A DNA stretch of 64,000 nucleotides from Geopsychrobacter electrodiphilus DSM 16401 (GCF_000384395.1 NZ_ARWE01000001.1:1240001-1304000); one strand, 5' to 3'; positions 38,015-46,906 are shown, counted from the first letter of the stretch. The notes: generated from the letters alone by a model not told the origin. Translations and numbers: made by a program.

Positions 38015-38069
38015 AAATAAAAACAGCCGAGTTCCCAAAGATAGAGATATCCTTCGGTAGCTCAGCCGT
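38015..38069 (-). terminator. Intrinsic terminator overlapping the aptamer 3' strand (ggt leader)
   Basis: On the minus strand ACGGCTGAG (38069-38061) pairs with CTCGGCTGT (38031-38023), with two G-U pairs; inside, CCGAAGGATA pairs with TATCTTTGGG over nine of ten positions. A U-rich run (TTTTATTT) follows. The left arm is also the 3' strand of the proposed aptamer, so the two structures exclude each other. Confidence 0.75.
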
Positions 38070-38140
38070 CTTGTTGTCGTTTCGTAGTTAAGACCCGGTG
38101 CTTTCCGCGCTCCCCTCACGGGAAGTTGGGCGTTTCGAGA
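38053..38140 (-). promoter_or_regulatory. Probable GEMM-I-like (cyclic dinucleotide) riboswitch aptamer upstream of ggt
   Basis: On the minus strand CCC-GTGA-GGGG forms a GNRA-capped hairpin (about 38121-38111). It is preceded by CGCCCAACTT, followed by GCGCGGAAAGCACCGGGTCT and, after a variable loop, AAGACGGCTGAGCTACCGA. Order and several strings match my recollection of the GEMM-I consensus (GCAAACC, GNRA hairpin, ACGCAAAGCC, CGGxCTAA, GxxGGGTTACCGA). The CAAAC core is only partly matched and P1 is unclear. CGGGTCTT and AAGACGGCTG can pair as P3. The overlapping terminator suggests that ligand binding turns ggt on. Confidence 0.5.
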
Positions 38141-38159
38141 CTAGGTAGATCTGTTTTCA

Positions 38160-38187
38160 TTAATAGCAAAGATCTATGAGCTGTCAA
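38160..38187 (-). promoter_or_regulatory. Sigma-70 promoter of the ggt leader
   Basis: On the minus strand TTGACA (38187-38182, perfect) and TATTAA (38165-38160) are 16 bases apart. The predicted start near 38153 is just upstream of the aptamer. Confidence 0.75.
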
Positions 38188-38218
38188 GTTGGCTTTGTGG
38201 GGTCAGGGCAGCTAACTT

Positions 38219-41200
38219 TTACCTGGCTCCGCTGAGAATTTCTCTGAGTGTCGACAGTTTATAGGGTTTTTGAATAAACCCCGCCAGACCCTTGCCGATG
38301 AACTTCTGGGTGACTTCCTGCTCGTTGTAGCCGCTGCTCATGATCACCTTGATCTGCGGATTGAGCTTCTTCAACTCGCGAAAACATTGCTCTCCGTCCA
38401 TATGCGGCATGGTAAGATCCAGGACGACACAGATCGTGTCAGGATTCTCTTTGAACTTTACCAGGGCGTCTCGCCCATCAGTTGCCGTGACTACCGCAAA
38501 ACCCAGCTCCTGAAGCATGTCGCTGCCGATCCCGCGCACTGTCTCTTCATCATCCACCAACAGAACCTTGCCCGAACCCTTCCATTGGTCTGGAACCGCC
38601 TTTTCGTTAAACAATTCAGCCGGTCGATTATGGGCGGGGAGCAGAATCTTGAAACTGGTTCCTTTGCCGGGTTCACTGTAGACCTTGATCGCCCCGTGGT
38701 GGCCGCGCACAATACCGAGGACCGCGGACATCCCTAACCCCCGACCGGTGAATTTGGTAGTGAAAAAGGGATCAAAGAGCTTGGCAAGGGTCTGCTTGTT
38801 CATGCCACAACCGGTGTCGGAGATTTCCAGGTAAACGTAGAGCCCAAAGCTCAGGTTTTCATTGAGCCAGACATCTTTCAAATAGCTGTCGTCGCAGTCC
38901 ATGCAGCCGGTGGTGACAGCGATGACCCCGCTTTTATCACCAATGGCTTCTGAGGCGTTGATCACCAGGTTCATGATGATCTGGTGCATCTGGGTGGCGT
39001 CGACTTCGACTGAGGGGAGGGGTCGATGCAGATTGAAACGGAGCACGGCCTTTTTGGAGATGGATACCTCAAGCATATGCAGCATCTCTTCAAGCAGATG
39101 ATTCAGGTCGATATTCTCAATCACAAACTTCCCCTTGCCTGAATAGGCGAGCATCTGCCTGGCCAGATCCGCTGCTCGCTCTGCAGCCTGTTCAATGCGC
39201 TGCAGGTTGTTGACCGCTGGAGACTCAGGATTAAGGCGTCTCAGTCCGAGTTCGGCGTTGCCAATGATCGCAGCCAGCAGGTTGTTGAAGTCGTGAGCAA
39301 TGCCGCCGGCCAGCACCCCCAGACTTTCCAGTTTCTGGGTGTGGAGGAGTTGTCGTTCGAGGTGCAGGCGTTTATCTTCAGCAAGTTTGCGGTCGGTGAT
39401 GTCTTGAACGATTGCCAAGACCTGGTTTGTTTTCCCCTCTGTATCGAGGAGAGGAGTGTTGAACCACTCGCACTCAATAATGCGGCCATCTCGGGTGAGA
39501 TTTTGGTTGGTACTCTGTATAAATGTCTTTCCTTGGAGCAGGTCCTGCCAGAGTTCCGAGATCATGGGCTTGGCCGTTGCTGGAATGATAAAATCCGATC
39601 CTGCCCTGCCGAGGGCTTCAGCGGCAGAATAACCAAATATCTGTTCGGCAGCCGGGTTCCATTCAATTACACGAAATTCTCGGTCCCAAACAATGCAACC
39701 CGTCGGCATTCTGTCAAAGTAGACTTGCAACCGTTGAAGCAGGCGTTGCTGATTGTCGCGCGCTGTTTTCAACTCTGAAATATCCGTGATGTGACCCACC
39801 AGTCCGATAGGCGTCCCTTCCGCATCTACGTAACGGCGGCCGGACAGGTAACCCCACAAATCACTGCCGTCACGCCGGACATAGTGGCGCTCGACAGCGA
39901 CATGATCTATTTCCCCTCGAATTAACTGGCGCATGCGTTCATCACCGTTGTCACGCTGGTCGGGGTGGATTAGCCCCGCATATTTGTTGCCGATAATCTC
40001 TTGCAGGTCATAGCCGAACATTTCAGCCATCCGGTGGTTCGCGGTGACGATCACTCCGAACAGATCGACCATAATAATCCCGGCCTGAGACGATTCAAAC
40101 AGCACGCGAAGCTCTGCTTCACGATCCTTAAGGTTGCTGATCAGGGCCTTCTGCTCGCTGATATCATCCACCACCTCAATAAATCCGTTTGAAGCTCCAT
40201 CCAGCCCAAACAGGGGAACTGCACGGAGCATGACCTGAAATTTTTTGCCATTATTTGTAACACCTTCTGATTCAACCTGCGTGACCTCGCCGTTGGTCAT
40301 GGCGAGGATACCTGGACAGTGGTCGCAGGGTTCATCTCTTTTTTCAAATTCATGGAAACAACTGCGCCCGACAAACCACTCCGCAGGATGTTCAAACATT
40401 TCGGCCTGCCTGCGGTTGACCATTTGAATTTTAAAATTCTTATCAATCAGGGTGATCCCGAGCGGGATATTTTCCACCAGAGAGCGATAAGTATGCATAC
40501 TTTCAGCAAGCTCTCTGGTCTTTTGTTTGACCACACGACGCAAGACCCACAACCAGACAGCGAATAAGGCCAGAAACACGGTGGCACCTAACGCAAAATG
40601 CCAAGCGTAGCGAACGTAGAGGGAATTCGTCAGCACGGTGCCCATCCAGAGTTTATCGATCGCTTTATATTCGGCAGGAGTTATTCGGGCAAAACCCTCC
40701 TCGACGAGCTTCAGTAGTTGGGGATTCTGTCTTGAAATGGCGCGATGAAACTGGCCAGAATACATCGGTTGCGTCTCATGAAATTGATCCAGAATTCCGA
40801 GTTTCGTCATGAAGTAGATCGCCGGGGCGCGTTCTTCGGTAAAAATCTTAACCTTACCGTCCCTGGCGGCTTCTATGATTTTTTCATAACTGGAATATTG
40901 AACAATGTTGGTTACGCCATGTTTCTCCAGATAATCGATGACGGCGCCACCGCTTTTGACTGCCACCACAAAACTACTCAGATCTTGTACTCCACGGATT
41001 CCGGAGATGTCGCGGTGTACAAAAAGCGGAACCGGCAGATCGGCGTAAGCCGGAGTGAAGTTGTAAATTTTTTCACGCTTTTCGTTTTGGAAAATTGTGT
41101 CGATAACGTCGAATTCACCAGCCTGCATGCGTCTTTGCGCTTCGGCCCAATCGGTGGCAACAATCTCGACGGGAATGCCGGTTTTTTGCTCCCAAAGGTG

Positions 41201-41368
41201 CCATTGATCGATGGTGATCCCTTTGAGCTTGCCATTTTCATTCTTAAAGACGTACGGGGGGTAATTGTCGTCCATCACCACGCGAATGCGCTCTGATGCA
41301 GCGCAAGACCATTGAGGCAGGAGCGCAAGAAAGGTTACAAAAAACAGGCGAACAGCGATAGCAAGCAT
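38219..41368 (-). CDS. Hybrid sensor kinase with periplasmic solute-binding domain, three PAS domains and receiver
   Basis: The 1049-residue protein has a signal peptide, a family 3 solute-binding domain (about 27-245: VVMDDNYPPYVFKNENGKLKG, cited by core DDNYPPYVF), one helix (about 257-277), three PAS domains (about 290-405, 415-530, 545-660), a HisKA domain with the phospho-acceptor His692 (AGGIAHDFNN), an HATPase domain (DTGCGMN, GRGLGMS) and a C-terminal receiver with Asp984 (VVLDLTMP) and Lys1034. The first PAS carries C337, C348 and C351 in a C-x10-C-x2-C cluster that might bind metal. The ligand is likely an amino acid or similar. No transcription factor is adjacent, so output may go through another phosphorelay protein. 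Confidence 0.9.
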   Translation of the reverse strand: MLAIAVRLFFVTFLALLPQWSCAASERIRVVMDDNYPPYVFKNENGKLKGITIDQWHLWEQKTGIPVEIVATDWAEAQRRMQAGEFDVIDTIFQNEKREKIYNFTPAYADLPVPLFVHRDISGIRGVQDLSSFVVAVKSGGAVIDYLEKHGVTNIVQYSSYEKIIEAARDGKVKIFTEERAPAIYFMTKLGILDQFHETQPMYSGQFHRAISRQNPQLLKLVEEGFARITPAEYKAIDKLWMGTVLTNSLYVRYAWHFALGATVFLALFAVWLWVLRRVVKQKTRELAESMHTYRSLVENIPLGITLIDKNFKIQMVNRRQAEMFEHPAEWFVGRSCFHEFEKRDEPCDHCPGILAMTNGEVTQVESEGVTNNGKKFQVMLRAVPLFGLDGASNGFIEVVDDISEQKALISNLKDREAELRVLFESSQAGIIMVDLFGVIVTANHRMAEMFGYDLQEIIGNKYAGLIHPDQRDNGDERMRQLIRGEIDHVAVERHYVRRDGSDLWGYLSGRRYVDAEGTPIGLVGHITDISELKTARDNQQRLLQRLQVYFDRMPTGCIVWDREFRVIEWNPAAEQIFGYSAAEALGRAGSDFIIPATAKPMISELWQDLLQGKTFIQSTNQNLTRDGRIIECEWFNTPLLDTEGKTNQVLAIVQDITDRKLAEDKRLHLERQLLHTQKLESLGVLAGGIAHDFNNLLAAIIGNAELGLRRLNPESPAVNNLQRIEQAAERAADLARQMLAYSGKGKFVIENIDLNHLLEEMLHMLEVSISKKAVLRFNLHRPLPSVEVDATQMHQIIMNLVINASEAIGDKSGVIAVTTGCMDCDDSYLKDVWLNENLSFGLYVYLEISDTGCGMNKQTLAKLFDPFFTTKFTGRGLGMSAVLGIVRGHHGAIKVYSEPGKGTSFKILLPAHNRPAELFNEKAVPDQWKGSGKVLLVDDEETVRGIGSDMLQELGFAVVTATDGRDALVKFKENPDTICVVLDLTMPHMDGEQCFRELKKLNPQIKVIMSSGYNEQEVTQKFIGKGLAGFIQKPYKLSTLREILSGAR

Positions 41369-41460
41369 GGGGTAGTTCCCCTTTTCATTTCAAAGGGTGG
41401 CCCGTGAGAACACGGCTCAGATGAGGTTATTGACCTCTCATGTGCATCATAAATCGGAGA

Positions 41461-41466
41461 ATTATA
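41461..41466 (-). promoter_or_regulatory. Candidate -10 element for the hybrid kinase gene
   Basis: A perfect TATAAT on the minus strand at 41466-41461, about 93 bases upstream of the start codon. The -35 (TTTAAA) is poor. The leader contains two small hairpins, GAGGT/ACCTC (41423-41437) and CCGTG/CACGG (41402-41415). Confidence 0.4.
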
Positions 41467-41484
41467 TAAAGCAAAACTAATATT

Positions 41485-42687
41485 TTAAAAATACCAGCGC
41501 AACAGTAAGCCTCCGCTGTCACCCGCTGCACCGAACTCTGATTGGGGGATGGAAATTGATGGCACCAGAACACGTGATTTCGCGCCAAAATTGAAGCTGT
41601 AAAAAAGCTCCAGGTTTATATTGTCGTTGAGGGAAATCTGTGCCTGCGGGCGCAAGAGCATAGAATTGTCTTTGAGATTCCTGATCATCAGTCCCGAGAG
41701 GGTCAGCAGCGGGTGAACCTCCCAGGAGGGGGCGAGCAGCAGATATTGCTGTCCGAGTAGCGGGGAGATGCCTTCGCGGAACGCCGCTGAGGCGGCTGTC
41801 GCGGGGTAGTCGTTCGGACTGTTCCCACCGGCGCCGTTGTACAGATACTCAGTGAGCAGCACGATTCCACTGTCAAATCGATACCAGAGCTCCACGGCCC
41901 CGATGGCGAAGTCGTCATGCAGATCCCCTGCGGGAAAGGCGGTCTCTTTGCCCTGATAATGGGTGATCTCACCTTTGATGCCGAGAGGGCCGAGACTCCC
42001 CGCCAGCCCGATCCCGAGTAACCTACGCTCCCGCAGGCTTCCACCGATACCGAGCAGGTCGATGCCGGACTGGTTTTTGGAAAGAGTCAGCAGGTAGCTG
42101 TTGTTGTCCGGCTGACTCCCGAGCACGATGGTCCCGCCGACCTGACCGCCGAGGCCGAAATAATGCACCGCGCGCAGGGCATCGACCCCCGGTCGGGTAT
42201 CCGTGTCCAGGGAATCCGGCGCAAACGGTGCGACCACATCCAGCGGTGAAAACAGCACAATCCGGCCGAAGCCGATCGCCTGACGCCCCACAGACCAGTC
42301 GAAAAGAGTCGAACGACCTTTCAGGGCGAGGCGATCAATGCCGAGGCGGTTTGACCAGTTCTCCCCGCGGTTCCAGTCTTGCGACAGGCTGACCCTTTGG
42401 TTGGGCGAATCCAGTGGAAGTGCTAACTGGGACGGATGATCGCTGTAGAGCAGCAGGTTATCGACCGCGAATTCAAGTTCCGTTGCGGCGTTCAGGTTGC
42501 CTTTCCATTGCAGGCGCAGATCGTTGGCGGAGAAAAAACCATCGGCCAGAGGCGTCCCGGGCGGATGCATATAGCTCAGGTCAAATGTTTTCAGATGACC
42601 GCTGACTTCCGGGTTTTGTATCAGGCCAGCGAAGACGGGTTGAACCCACTGTAGCCACAGGAGCAGCAGAAGGAGAACTCTGATCAT
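41485..42687 (-). CDS. Outer-membrane beta-barrel protein of a LolCDE-like export operon
   Basis: The 400-residue product has a signal peptide (LLLLLLWLQWVQPVFA), then alternating amphipathic strands throughout (for example SANDLRLQWKGNLNAATELEF, ALKGRSTLFDWSVGRQAIGF), ending in the C-terminal aromatic residue of GGLLLRWYF, typical of BamA-assembled barrels. It has no recognised porin family. Its start overlaps the stop of the ABC ATPase gene (ATGA), so it belongs to the lolA/permease/ATPase unit upstream and may be its outer-membrane partner or cargo. Confidence 0.75.
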   Translation of the reverse strand: MIRVLLLLLLWLQWVQPVFAGLIQNPEVSGHLKTFDLSYMHPPGTPLADGFFSANDLRLQWKGNLNAATELEFAVDNLLLYSDHPSQLALPLDSPNQRVSLSQDWNRGENWSNRLGIDRLALKGRSTLFDWSVGRQAIGFGRIVLFSPLDVVAPFAPDSLDTDTRPGVDALRAVHYFGLGGQVGGTIVLGSQPDNNSYLLTLSKNQSGIDLLGIGGSLRERRLLGIGLAGSLGPLGIKGEITHYQGKETAFPAGDLHDDFAIGAVELWYRFDSGIVLLTEYLYNGAGGNSPNDYPATAASAAFREGISPLLGQQYLLLAPSWEVHPLLTLSGLMIRNLKDNSMLLRPQAQISLNDNINLELFYSFNFGAKSRVLVPSISIPQSEFGAAGDSGGLLLRWYF

Positions 42688-43376
42688 CGTGCGTCCTGGC
42701 GCATGTCGCTTTCGAGTTGACCATCGCGCAGACTGATCACGCGCTCGGCGCAGGCGATCACAAGCGGGTCGTGCGAACTGAAGAGGAAGGTCGTCCCCTG
42801 TTCCCGGTTCAACCTGCGCATCAGGTGCAACAGCTCCTCGGCGGTATGTGAATCGAGATTGGCGGTCGGTTCGTCGGCCAGGATCACCGCCGGTTGGGCG
42901 GCGATCGCCCGGGCGATGGCGACGCGCTGCTGTTGGCCACCGGATAGATCGTTCGGCCGCCGTGATTCAAGACCGGCGATGCCGAGCTGGGCAAAAATCA
43001 GCTCAATTTTTTTGCGGCGCTCCACCGCCGGAACTCCCTGGAGCATCAGGGTGAACTCGGCATTTTCGGCAGCGGTCAAAACCGGAATCAGGTTGTAGGA
43101 CTGGAAGATGAACCCGATCCGCCTGAGTCGAAACTCCGCGAGTTGTTTTGCGCTCATCTCCTGGTAGCTGACACCATCCACACTGACAGCTCCTTCCGTC
43201 GGCCGATCAAGGGCCCCGACGATATTCAGGACCGTGGTTTTGCCGCTGCCCGACGGTCCGGCGAGCACGGCAAATTCACCGGCCTTGATCTCGAGATTCA
43301 ACCCCTGAATGGCGGCTATCTGCTGGTTGCCGGTCGGGTAGATTTTGCTCAGGTTGCGCAGGCTGATCAGGGACAT
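42684..43376 (-). CDS. ABC transporter ATPase, LolD/MacB type
   Basis: The 230-residue ATPase has Walker A GPSGSGKTTV, the Q-loop region GFIFQSYNLIPVLTAAENAEF, the signature NDLSGGQQQRVAIARAI, Walker B ILADEPTANLD and the H-loop FSSHDP. MKL-type families for FtsX-like permeases look like this. The two FtsX-type permease genes lie upstream, separated by a 145-base gap that holds a palindrome at 43454-43467. Confidence 0.93.
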   Translation of the reverse strand: MSLISLRNLSKIYPTGNQQIAAIQGLNLEIKAGEFAVLAGPSGSGKTTVLNIVGALDRPTEGAVSVDGVSYQEMSAKQLAEFRLRRIGFIFQSYNLIPVLTAAENAEFTLMLQGVPAVERRKKIELIFAQLGIAGLESRRPNDLSGGQQQRVAIARAIAAQPAVILADEPTANLDSHTAEELLHLMRRLNREQGTTFLFSSHDPLVIACAERVISLRDGQLESDMRQDAR

Positions 43377-43453
43377 ATCAGTTCTCTTTCTTAAGCCAAT
43401 GGCTAAGCAAAAATTTCGTCCAACAAGGCGCCGTGGATTTTTGGGGGCGCAGG

Positions 43454-43467
43454 CATACGATCGTATG
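43454..43467. repeat. 14-bp perfect palindrome between permease and ATPase genes
   Basis: CATACGATCGTATG reads the same on both strands. It lies about 78 bases upstream of the ATPase start within an otherwise tight operon and could be an operator of an internal promoter. Confidence 0.5.
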
Positions 43468-43521
43468 TCAAGGTCCTGAAAATATGCGGTAACGCAGTTG
43501 GGCGGACTTCTTGCGACGCCA

Positions 43522-44754
43522 TTAGTGATGACGCATGGCCGCAGCTGGCGCTATGCGCGCGGCCTTGGCGGCCGGATAGAGTGAGGCGACTAAGGACAAC
43601 ACCAGAATATAGAGCGACATCTGCAGCATGTAAGCTATATCCCAGCTTGCGCGCATGACCGGATCAAAAACCACGCCGCCAAACTCCATGGTGTCGGGGA
43701 TGAAGTCGCGCAGGTCGATGCCGACATCGGCCAGATACCAGGTCGCCAGGGCGCCGAGCAGGTTGCCGAGCAGCATCGAAACCGTGCCGAGCAGCAGGGC
43801 TTCGGTCATGACCATGATTCTTAATCTTCCCGGTGTGGCCCCCACGGCCAGGATAACCCCGAATTCTCGAATCCGTTCCATGACCGCCATCAGCAGGGTG
43901 TTGACTACGCCGATGGTCACGATCAGTACGATCACCACAAAGATAAATTCCTGGCTGGCGTGATCGAGTTTGATCGCGTTGGCCAGGTTGGCCATGGCGA
44001 CCTGCCAGCTGACGGCTTTCAGGTCAGAATCGGGGGGCAGGGTCCCGGCCACGAGCGGCAGCAAGCGCTTCTCCAGTTTCGGATTTTCAAGAATAACCGC
44101 GAGTTCATGGATAGCATCCGGATCGCCGGTTATGGACGCCGCGCGTTTGAGCCCGACCATCACCAGCGAGCCGTCGACTTCGCGGATCCCCGAGGTGATG
44201 ACGCCCCGGATGCGCAGGAGTTCACTGATCAGTTCCCCATGCGGCCCCTGTGCGGTGACGACAAACTTGTTGCCGATCTTCAATTTCAGCTCGGTTAACA
44301 GCCGGCTGCCGAGCAGGGCGTCGCGGCCGTCTAGTGATTTGATCAGTGCAGGGGCATCAATATTTTTGAGTAACGGGTTGATGGCATTTTCGGCCACCGG
44401 GTCGATCCCGGTCAGCATGATTCCCCGGCTCTCGCGACTTGATTGCGCGAGCGCCGGAAGATAGAGCCGCGGGAGCACCGCCTTGACCCCCTCCAGTTTG
44501 GCAATTTTCTGGTCCAGATCTCCCTTGTCCCAAAAGAGGTGATCGTCCCGCGAGCTGGCATAGTTACCACGGTAGACGGCAATATGGCCGGAGCCTGCGC
44601 GCACGCCGCTGTCGACCATCTGGGCATAGACACCGAAGGAGAGGTTGTGAAAGGCCTGAACCAGCATCAGGCTGAAGCTCATGGCCAGAATGGTGATCAG
44701 GGTGCGGCGCCGGTTGCGCCAGGTATTACGCCAGGCCAGCAGCAGGGTCTCCAT
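43522..44754 (-). CDS. FtsX-family ABC transporter permease (LolC/E, MacB type)
   Basis: The 410-residue protein has an N-terminal helix (TLITILAMSFSLMLVQAF), a periplasmic domain of about 230 residues (MacB-PCD type, with LPRLYLPALAQSSRESRGIM) and a C-terminal FtsX domain with three helices (FVVIVLIVTIGVVNTLLMAV; MERIREFGVILAVGATPGRL). It is preceded by GGGAGG and lies two bases after its paralogue, so the two probably form a heterodimer. Confidence 0.9.
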   Translation of the reverse strand: METLLLAWRNTWRNRRRTLITILAMSFSLMLVQAFHNLSFGVYAQMVDSGVRAGSGHIAVYRGNYASSRDDHLFWDKGDLDQKIAKLEGVKAVLPRLYLPALAQSSRESRGIMLTGIDPVAENAINPLLKNIDAPALIKSLDGRDALLGSRLLTELKLKIGNKFVVTAQGPHGELISELLRIRGVITSGIREVDGSLVMVGLKRAASITGDPDAIHELAVILENPKLEKRLLPLVAGTLPPDSDLKAVSWQVAMANLANAIKLDHASQEFIFVVIVLIVTIGVVNTLLMAVMERIREFGVILAVGATPGRLRIMVMTEALLLGTVSMLLGNLLGALATWYLADVGIDLRDFIPDTMEFGGVVFDPVMRASWDIAYMLQMSLYILVLSLVASLYPAAKAARIAPAAAMRHH

Positions 44755-44756
44755 CT

Positions 44757-45980
44757 TTAGTCCTCCCTGAGTGCTTCGACCGGCAGCAGCTTGGCCGCGC
44801 GCCGGGCTGGTAAAAATCCGGCCAGCAGTGAAACGATCAGCAGCATATACGCGGGGTCAATAAAGTTGCGCTGTTCAAAGATCGCCTTCAGGCGCGGCTG
44901 AATAGTGCCGCCGGCATAAGTGACCGGTGTAATCCAGGACGACAGGTCGATGCCGATTCTCGACATGTAGAGGCTGAGCAGCAGGCCGAGCGCCAGGCCG
45001 AGGCTGGCGCCGAGCAGACCGAGCAGCAGTGACTCGAGCAGCACCAGACTGCGTACCTGCCCCGGGCGCAGGCCGATCGCCATCAAAATCCCGAATTCCC
45101 GGGATCTCTCCATCACTGACATGAATACCGTGTTCAATATGCCGAGCCCGGTGGCGAAGTAGAGGATGACCACGAAAATAAAACGGCTGACGTCAAACGA
45201 GGCGATCGCTTCGCGCATTTCGGGGAGCAGTTTCCCCCAGTCGGTCGCCACTAACCCTGCAGGCAGCAAGGCCGAGATCCGCTTAAGCTGGTCGGCTGCG
45301 CGCAGCGGATCGTTGACCGCGAGGGCGATTTCGTGGATTTTACCGTTCAGCGCCATCAGCCGCTGCAACCAGCGTTGGGGCACCAGCACCAGGCTGTTGT
45401 CGTGTCCGTTGTTCCCGGTGCGGAAGATGCCGCGAACCTGGAGCAGATCGTTGCCGATCGAACCGTCGGCCGCCTGCGTGACAATTATCAATTCATCCCC
45501 TGGCTTGACTCCGAGTTTTTGCGCGAGGCCTGCGCCGAGGACTGCACCGTTGGGGTCATCCTCGGTCAGGTAGCTCCCCTGTGTGAGCTGTTGCTGCAGC
45601 GTGGTTACGTGTATCTCCTGTGCGGGGCGAATGCCCAGCAGTTCGGCCGGGTAGCTGCTGTCGGCGTGAGAAACCAGCCCGAAGCCACGAACACGTTCAC
45701 TGACCCCGATGACCGCTTCATCCTGCGCCAGTTTTGTCAGCAAAGGTTGATCGGCCGAAAAGTTGTTATACATATCGTGGTCATCCAGGTAGCCCTCGGC
45801 GCTGATGACGATATGGCCGTAATATTGTTCGGTGGTCGAAGCGAGGATATCAACCAGCATACCGGAGAAAACCCCGAGAGAGAGGCTCAGGAGGGCTAGA
45901 GAAACGATCATGGCTGAGAGGGTCAGGAGGGTGCGGCGCCGATTGCGCCACAGATTTCTGGAGGCGAGTCGCAGCAGCAT
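44757..45980 (-). CDS. FtsX-family ABC transporter permease (paralogue)
   Basis: The 407-residue protein shares the design of the next gene: N-terminal LWRNRRRTLLTLSAMIVSLAL, a large periplasmic domain, then FVVILYFATGLGILNTVFMS, MERSREFGILMAIGLRPGQV and the closing GFLPARRAAKLLPVEALRED. The likely complex is two different permeases with the LolD-like ATPase, fed by or feeding the LolA-like protein upstream. It begins four bases after the LolA-like gene. Confidence 0.9.
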   Translation of the reverse strand: MLLRLASRNLWRNRRRTLLTLSAMIVSLALLSLSLGVFSGMLVDILASTTEQYYGHIVISAEGYLDDHDMYNNFSADQPLLTKLAQDEAVIGVSERVRGFGLVSHADSSYPAELLGIRPAQEIHVTTLQQQLTQGSYLTEDDPNGAVLGAGLAQKLGVKPGDELIIVTQAADGSIGNDLLQVRGIFRTGNNGHDNSLVLVPQRWLQRLMALNGKIHEIALAVNDPLRAADQLKRISALLPAGLVATDWGKLLPEMREAIASFDVSRFIFVVILYFATGLGILNTVFMSVMERSREFGILMAIGLRPGQVRSLVLLESLLLGLLGASLGLALGLLLSLYMSRIGIDLSSWITPVTYAGGTIQPRLKAIFEQRNFIDPAYMLLIVSLLAGFLPARRAAKLLPVEALRED

Positions 45981-45984
45981 GGCG

Positions 45985-46716
45985 CTAGCGTTTCAGGTTG
46001 CGCAGGGAGAAGAAGCTCTCCGTGAGCGGGATATTGAAGTCGATGGCTGAATAGCGGATGACGGTCCGCTCCAGGGGCTCATCCACGGGCTGAATCGTCA
46101 TGCGCAGCGGGATGTTGCGTCCATCAATCTGTTGCACCTCATCGAACACCAGGTCACGCACCCGGACCATCTCTTCATCGAAGTAGGCGACCGTACCCGG
46201 AACTTCGAGCGGCAACAGGATTTCATAGATGATTTTACCCCAGACCACCGCCGCTTCGGGTTTGGGCAGGCATTCGATCAGCAGATGGTCTTTGGTCTCC
46301 TCCAGCAGCTTCAGATTGTAGTCCTCGTCAATCTTGTTGGCCTTGACCAGATCATCATTGGTGAGATGACTCCCCATCCAGGCGCCACCCATCATCGACG
46401 GCGGCACCTTGATCACTCGGTCGACCTTGGGAAGATAGTTCCAGACCTCCCTGTCGACCTTCAGTGTCGTGACGTCCCGCTCCTTGGCCGGCTCGATAAT
46501 CCGCACCAGAAAATGATCACGACCTAAGGACCAGGCGTCCATCACTAGTGAGCGTTGCCAGTGCTTGGAGTGGATATTCATCTCCATACGCGATTTCGAT
46601 GAGCGGCCCATGTATTGCTGTTCCACCTTGCGCACCAGCGTCTGAAGATCCAGAGCCCAGAGCGGGGAGGGGAGAAACAACAGACAGGAAAAAAGGATCA
46701 CGCAAAATTTGAGCAT
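45985..46716 (-). CDS. LolA-like outer-membrane lipoprotein-sorting protein
   Basis: The 243-residue product has a signal peptide (FCVILFSCLLFLPSPLWA) and a LolA-like half-barrel: VRKVEQQYMGRSSKSRMEM, DHFLVRIIEPAKERDVTTL, VWNYLPKVDRVIKVPPSMMGG (core VWNYLPKVDRVIKVPPS) and a C-terminal strand series. This family is usually found with FtsX-type permeases. It heads the operon; a candidate promoter lies upstream. Confidence 0.85.
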   Translation of the reverse strand: MLKFCVILFSCLLFLPSPLWALDLQTLVRKVEQQYMGRSSKSRMEMNIHSKHWQRSLVMDAWSLGRDHFLVRIIEPAKERDVTTLKVDREVWNYLPKVDRVIKVPPSMMGGAWMGSHLTNDDLVKANKIDEDYNLKLLEETKDHLLIECLPKPEAAVVWGKIIYEILLPLEVPGTVAYFDEEMVRVRDLVFDEVQQIDGRNIPLRMTIQPVDEPLERTVIRYSAIDFNIPLTESFFSLRNLKR

Positions 46717-46749
46717 ATAAACCTCATAAAATGTTGGGCATGTTGTTCG

Positions 46750-46779
46750 ATTATAGCGTTGATTGAGAGAGGTCGTCGA
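46750..46779 (-). promoter_or_regulatory. Candidate sigma-70 promoter of the LolA-like operon
   Basis: On the minus strand TCGACG (46779-46774) and a perfect TATAAT (46755-46750) are 18 bases apart, 33 bases upstream of the start codon. Confidence 0.5.
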
Positions 46780-46906
46780 TTTAACCCTGACCTTTTTCGT
46801 TTATAAAGAATGACTGGCCGCCCAGATGGGTGAGTTCCCAGCGTATATCCTGGGCTTAGGGGTGGGGAATAGGAAAAGGGTTTTGAATAATGCTGGTCCA
46901 AAAGGG

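Larger units (their letters stand above)
37880..38218 (-). other. ggt control region
   Basis: These 339 bases hold no gene. On the minus strand they contain in order a sigma-70 promoter (38187-38160), a structured element (about 38140-38053), a terminator that shares its strand (38069-38015), and about 135 bases of leader down to ggt with GGGAGG near the start codon. Confidence 0.75.
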
